Of a stretch of 14,882 nucleotides of DNA, positions 13,406-14,882 are shown piece after piece; the stretch's first letter is position 1; the number at the start of each line of letters is the position of its first letter. The notes under the pieces are model-generated. The model had not been told where the DNA came from. It ran no database searches and saw nothing but the letters and a program-made list of their open reading frames with translations. This DNA comes from Aquincola sp. (GTDB lineage: Bacteria > Pseudomonadota > Gammaproteobacteria > Burkholderiales > Burkholderiaceae_C). The position numbers and the translations under genes are program-made. Location of the stretch: positions 1 through 14,882 of the forward strand of contig JAOUIM010000038.1 in assembly GCA_029884035.1 (NCBI GenBank), given 5' to 3'.

Positions 13406-13616
13406 GTGCGCCGCGGCGGTTGCGTCGATGCGCAGCGACCCGGCGGACCTTCCCCCAGCCCGCACGAGCCACAGGGTCGCACAGACGGCGCATCCCGGGC
13501 CTGGCATGCGGTTGGGGCGGCGTGACATTTTCCTCGCCGAGGCGGTGCCGGGCTGGAGGACGCGGAGTTCAGTGATCGCGTGCCCGCAATGAGGGCCATT
13601 GCAATGGACGGCTCGA
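13406..13616. other. Spacer after the GGDEF gene, no confident gene
   Basis: No supported gene lies here. It holds CCATTGCAATGG (13596-13607), a perfect 12-bp palindrome 10 nt after the GGDEF stop, and CCTCG-C-CGAGG near 13532-13542. On the minus strand a 41-codon frame runs from the ATG at 13528 (GAGGAAA just before it) to a stop at 13403. Its sequence (MSRRPNRMPGPGCAVC...) resembles nothing I know, and it ends exactly at the -35 box of the orphan promoter; I do not call it a gene. Confidence 0.3.
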
Positions 13617-14642
13617 TCAACCCACGGACACGCGATCTCGCCCCTCCTGCTTGGATCGATACAGCGCGGCGTCGGCACGCGCGATCACCGCCGCTTCGTC
13701 GTCGCCGGCCCGCAGCGCCGCCACACCGGCCGACACCGAGATGTTGCCGAGAATCGCATCACTCGTGCGATGCTTGATCTTCACGCTCTTGACACTCTTG
13801 CGCACCGCCTCTGCCAGCGCCGTCGCCTCGTCGAGCGAGCGCCCGGGAAGCAGAACGGCGAACTCCTCGCCACCGTAGCGCGCGGCCGATGCCCCCGGAA
13901 GCGTTCGAATGCTCAGGCCCAGCACCTCACCGATCGTTGCCAGCACGCGGTCGCCGAGCAAGTGGCCGTGGGTGTCGTTGACTTTCTTGAAGTGGTCGAT
14001 ATCGAACAGGACCAGGCAGTTCGAGGACGCCGTCGTCTGCTGCGGATCGAGCATTGCGCGCAGGCGCTGATCGAATCCCTTGCGATTGAGCACCCGGGTC
14101 AGCGGGCAGCGCACAGCGTCCTCGCGGGTGCGTTCGAGCTCATCACGCAAGGCTTCGATCTCCTGGTGGCTCCTCGTCACCTGCTGCTGCAGCGTCGCGA
14201 CCGAGGATTGCATCTGCTCCGTACTGGCAAGCGTCTCGGACAGCTGCGATGACAGCAACGGGGCGTCGGCCTGGGTCAGGCTTCGGTTGAGCTGACTCAG
14301 CCGTTCGCCGAAGGCGTTCGCCGAGTCCCCGGTGCGCAATGCCGACTGCGACAACTCGGCCATCACGCGGCCAAAGCTCTCGCGCACCCGCTCGGCCGTG
14401 GCCTCGTCGATCTCGGCGATGTGCTCGCGGTAGAGGCGCTCGACCGTGGCGTCGCCCAGGCGCGGCTCGGCGACCAGGCACTTGTCGATGTCGGCGCTCA
14501 GCCGTGGATTCGTGCCCGACACGTACTCGTACCAGACGGCATACGTGGTCGGATTGGCGGCCGCGTCGTGCTGGCCGATCTGCGCCAGCGCCAGACGCAG
14601 CAGTTCGGCGCTTTGCTGCCGGGTCTGCTTGTAGCGAATCAT
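13617..14642 (-). CDS. GGDEF-domain diguanylate cyclase, cytosolic
   Basis: This is predicted to make c-di-GMP from two GTP. The 341-aa protein has no membrane segment. The N-terminal 170 residues are helical and open with LLRLALAQIGQHDAAANPTT and YAVWYEYVSG (34-43), a module I have seen in front of other GGDEF domains. A coiled-coil stretch (about 130-175) follows. The catalytic domain has CPLTRVLNRKGF (179-190), VLFDIDHFKKVNDTHGHLLG (211-230) with the metal-binding Asp, and the signature GGEEF (257-261), an active variant. The RxxD inhibitory site is missing: LPGA stands at its position, so product inhibition is not expected. The ATG at 14642 overlaps the stop of the EAL gene as ATGA. Confidence 0.93.
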   Translation of the reverse strand: MIRYKQTRQQSAELLRLALAQIGQHDAAANPTTYAVWYEYVSGTNPRLSADIDKCLVAEPRLGDATVERLYREHIAEIDEATAERVRESFGRVMAELSQSALRTGDSANAFGERLSQLNRSLTQADAPLLSSQLSETLASTEQMQSSVATLQQQVTRSHQEIEALRDELERTREDAVRCPLTRVLNRKGFDQRLRAMLDPQQTTASSNCLVLFDIDHFKKVNDTHGHLLGDRVLATIGEVLGLSIRTLPGASAARYGGEEFAVLLPGRSLDEATALAEAVRKSVKSVKIKHRTSDAILGNISVSAGVAALRAGDDEAAVIARADAALYRSKQEGRDRVSVG

Positions 14643-14882
14643 GGTGCGTGCTCCAGCACGACAGGCGTCGCCTGCGCGGCGGCCGGCACGGCTGCCGGCG
14701 ACGCGGCGCCGATTCGCGCGAGCTCGGCGGGAATCTCGGCGGCCATCACCGGTCGACCGACGTAGTAGCCCTGCAGCAGGTTGCAGCGCATCTGCGTCAG
14801 CACCTCGGCTTGTTCGCGTGTCTCCACGCCCTCGGCGGTGACGGAAAAGCCCAGGCTGTCGGCCATCGACAGGATCGCGCGC
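14639..14882 (-). CDS. EAL-domain protein, C-terminal part (cut by window end)
   Basis: EAL domains hydrolyse c-di-GMP to pGpG. About 80 codons are visible, and the reading frame is open to the window edge. RAILSMADSLGFSVTAEGVE then T matches the conserved end of EAL domains (AEGVET with the catalytic Glu). QAEVLTQMRCNLLQGYYVGR then PV matches the final QGYxxxRP motif. After the domain comes an Ala/Pro-rich tail of about 30 residues. Upstream domains, and whether the EAL motif itself is intact, cannot be seen. The stop overlaps the start of the diguanylate cyclase gene by 4 nt, so opposing or balancing c-di-GMP enzymes are made from one message. Confidence 0.92.
   Translation of the reverse strand, partial: RAILSMADSLGFSVTAEGVETREQAEVLTQMRCNLLQGYYVGRPVMAAEIPAELARIGAASPAAVPAAAQATPVVLEHAP

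Noticed and set aside
13502..13518. Possible sigma-54 promoter TGGCAT-GCGG-TTGG on the plus strand
   Set aside because: The TT is one position off, the invariant GC of the -12 box is absent, and nothing downstream needs it.
13274..13525. Plus-strand 83-codon frame carrying AGGAGGAGACAAGC, a perfect-looking ribosome binding site, near 13347
   Set aside because: No start codon follows the ribosome-binding-like sequence (it reads AAG), and the protein is not recognisable. The sequence is better explained as the complement of the small RNA's CU-rich segment.
13403..13528. Minus-strand 41-codon frame with GAGGAAA before its ATG
   Set aside because: No known similarity, an arginine/glycine-rich composition expected by chance, and no other support. 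It is mentioned only as part of the spacer.

Overview
The window is part of a flagellar gene cluster from a high-GC betaproteobacterium. Gene order, the FliA N-terminus (MYTATG...) and the repeat type point to Burkholderiales, probably the Rubrivivax/Leptothrix/Methylibium side. This placement rests on recognition, not on a search. All flagellar genes read through without frameshifts.

Layout. (1) 1-1760, minus: flgB-flgC-flgD-flgE (flgE cut by the window edge), encoding proximal rod, hook cap and hook. (2) 1880-3487, plus: flgA diverges from flgB, then flgM (anti-sigma-28) with its own sigma-28-type promoter, then flgN (chaperone). (3) 3645-4609, plus: two non-flagellar genes, a GNAT acetyltransferase and an OsmC-family protein, overlapping by 4 nt and ending 13 nt from the convergent fliA. 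(4) 10905-4623, minus: flhB-flhA-flhF-flhG-fliA, a tightly packed operon for the export gate, flagellar placement/number and sigma-28. (5) 13160-11073, minus: motA and motB, separated by a 250-bp element with perfect 32-bp inverted ends. (6) 13161-13616: a non-coding stretch. (7) 14882-13617, minus: the C-terminus of an EAL-domain protein overlapping a GGDEF diguanylate cyclase gene.

How it works together: FlhA/FlhB export FlgM and the rod/hook subunits. When FlgM leaves the cell, FliA is freed to transcribe genes with TAAA/TCAA-N15-GCCGATAA promoters. Such promoters are visible before flgM, before motA, and inside the non-coding stretch upstream of motA. The EAL/GGDEF pair next to the stator genes suggests c-di-GMP control of motility.

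Main discovery candidate: the 13287-13405 block on the minus strand has a near-consensus sigma-28 promoter, then about 85 nt containing a CU-rich single-stranded stretch (CUCCUCCU, an anti-Shine-Dalgarno sequence) and a small hairpin, and ends in a strong intrinsic terminator. It looks like a FliA-dependent small RNA directly upstream of motA. Other notable points are the MITE-like element that splits motAB and may supply motB's ribosome binding site, a 43-nt block shared by the flgB and flhB leaders, and an FlhG that keeps its FlhF-activating helix but has lost its ATPase motifs.
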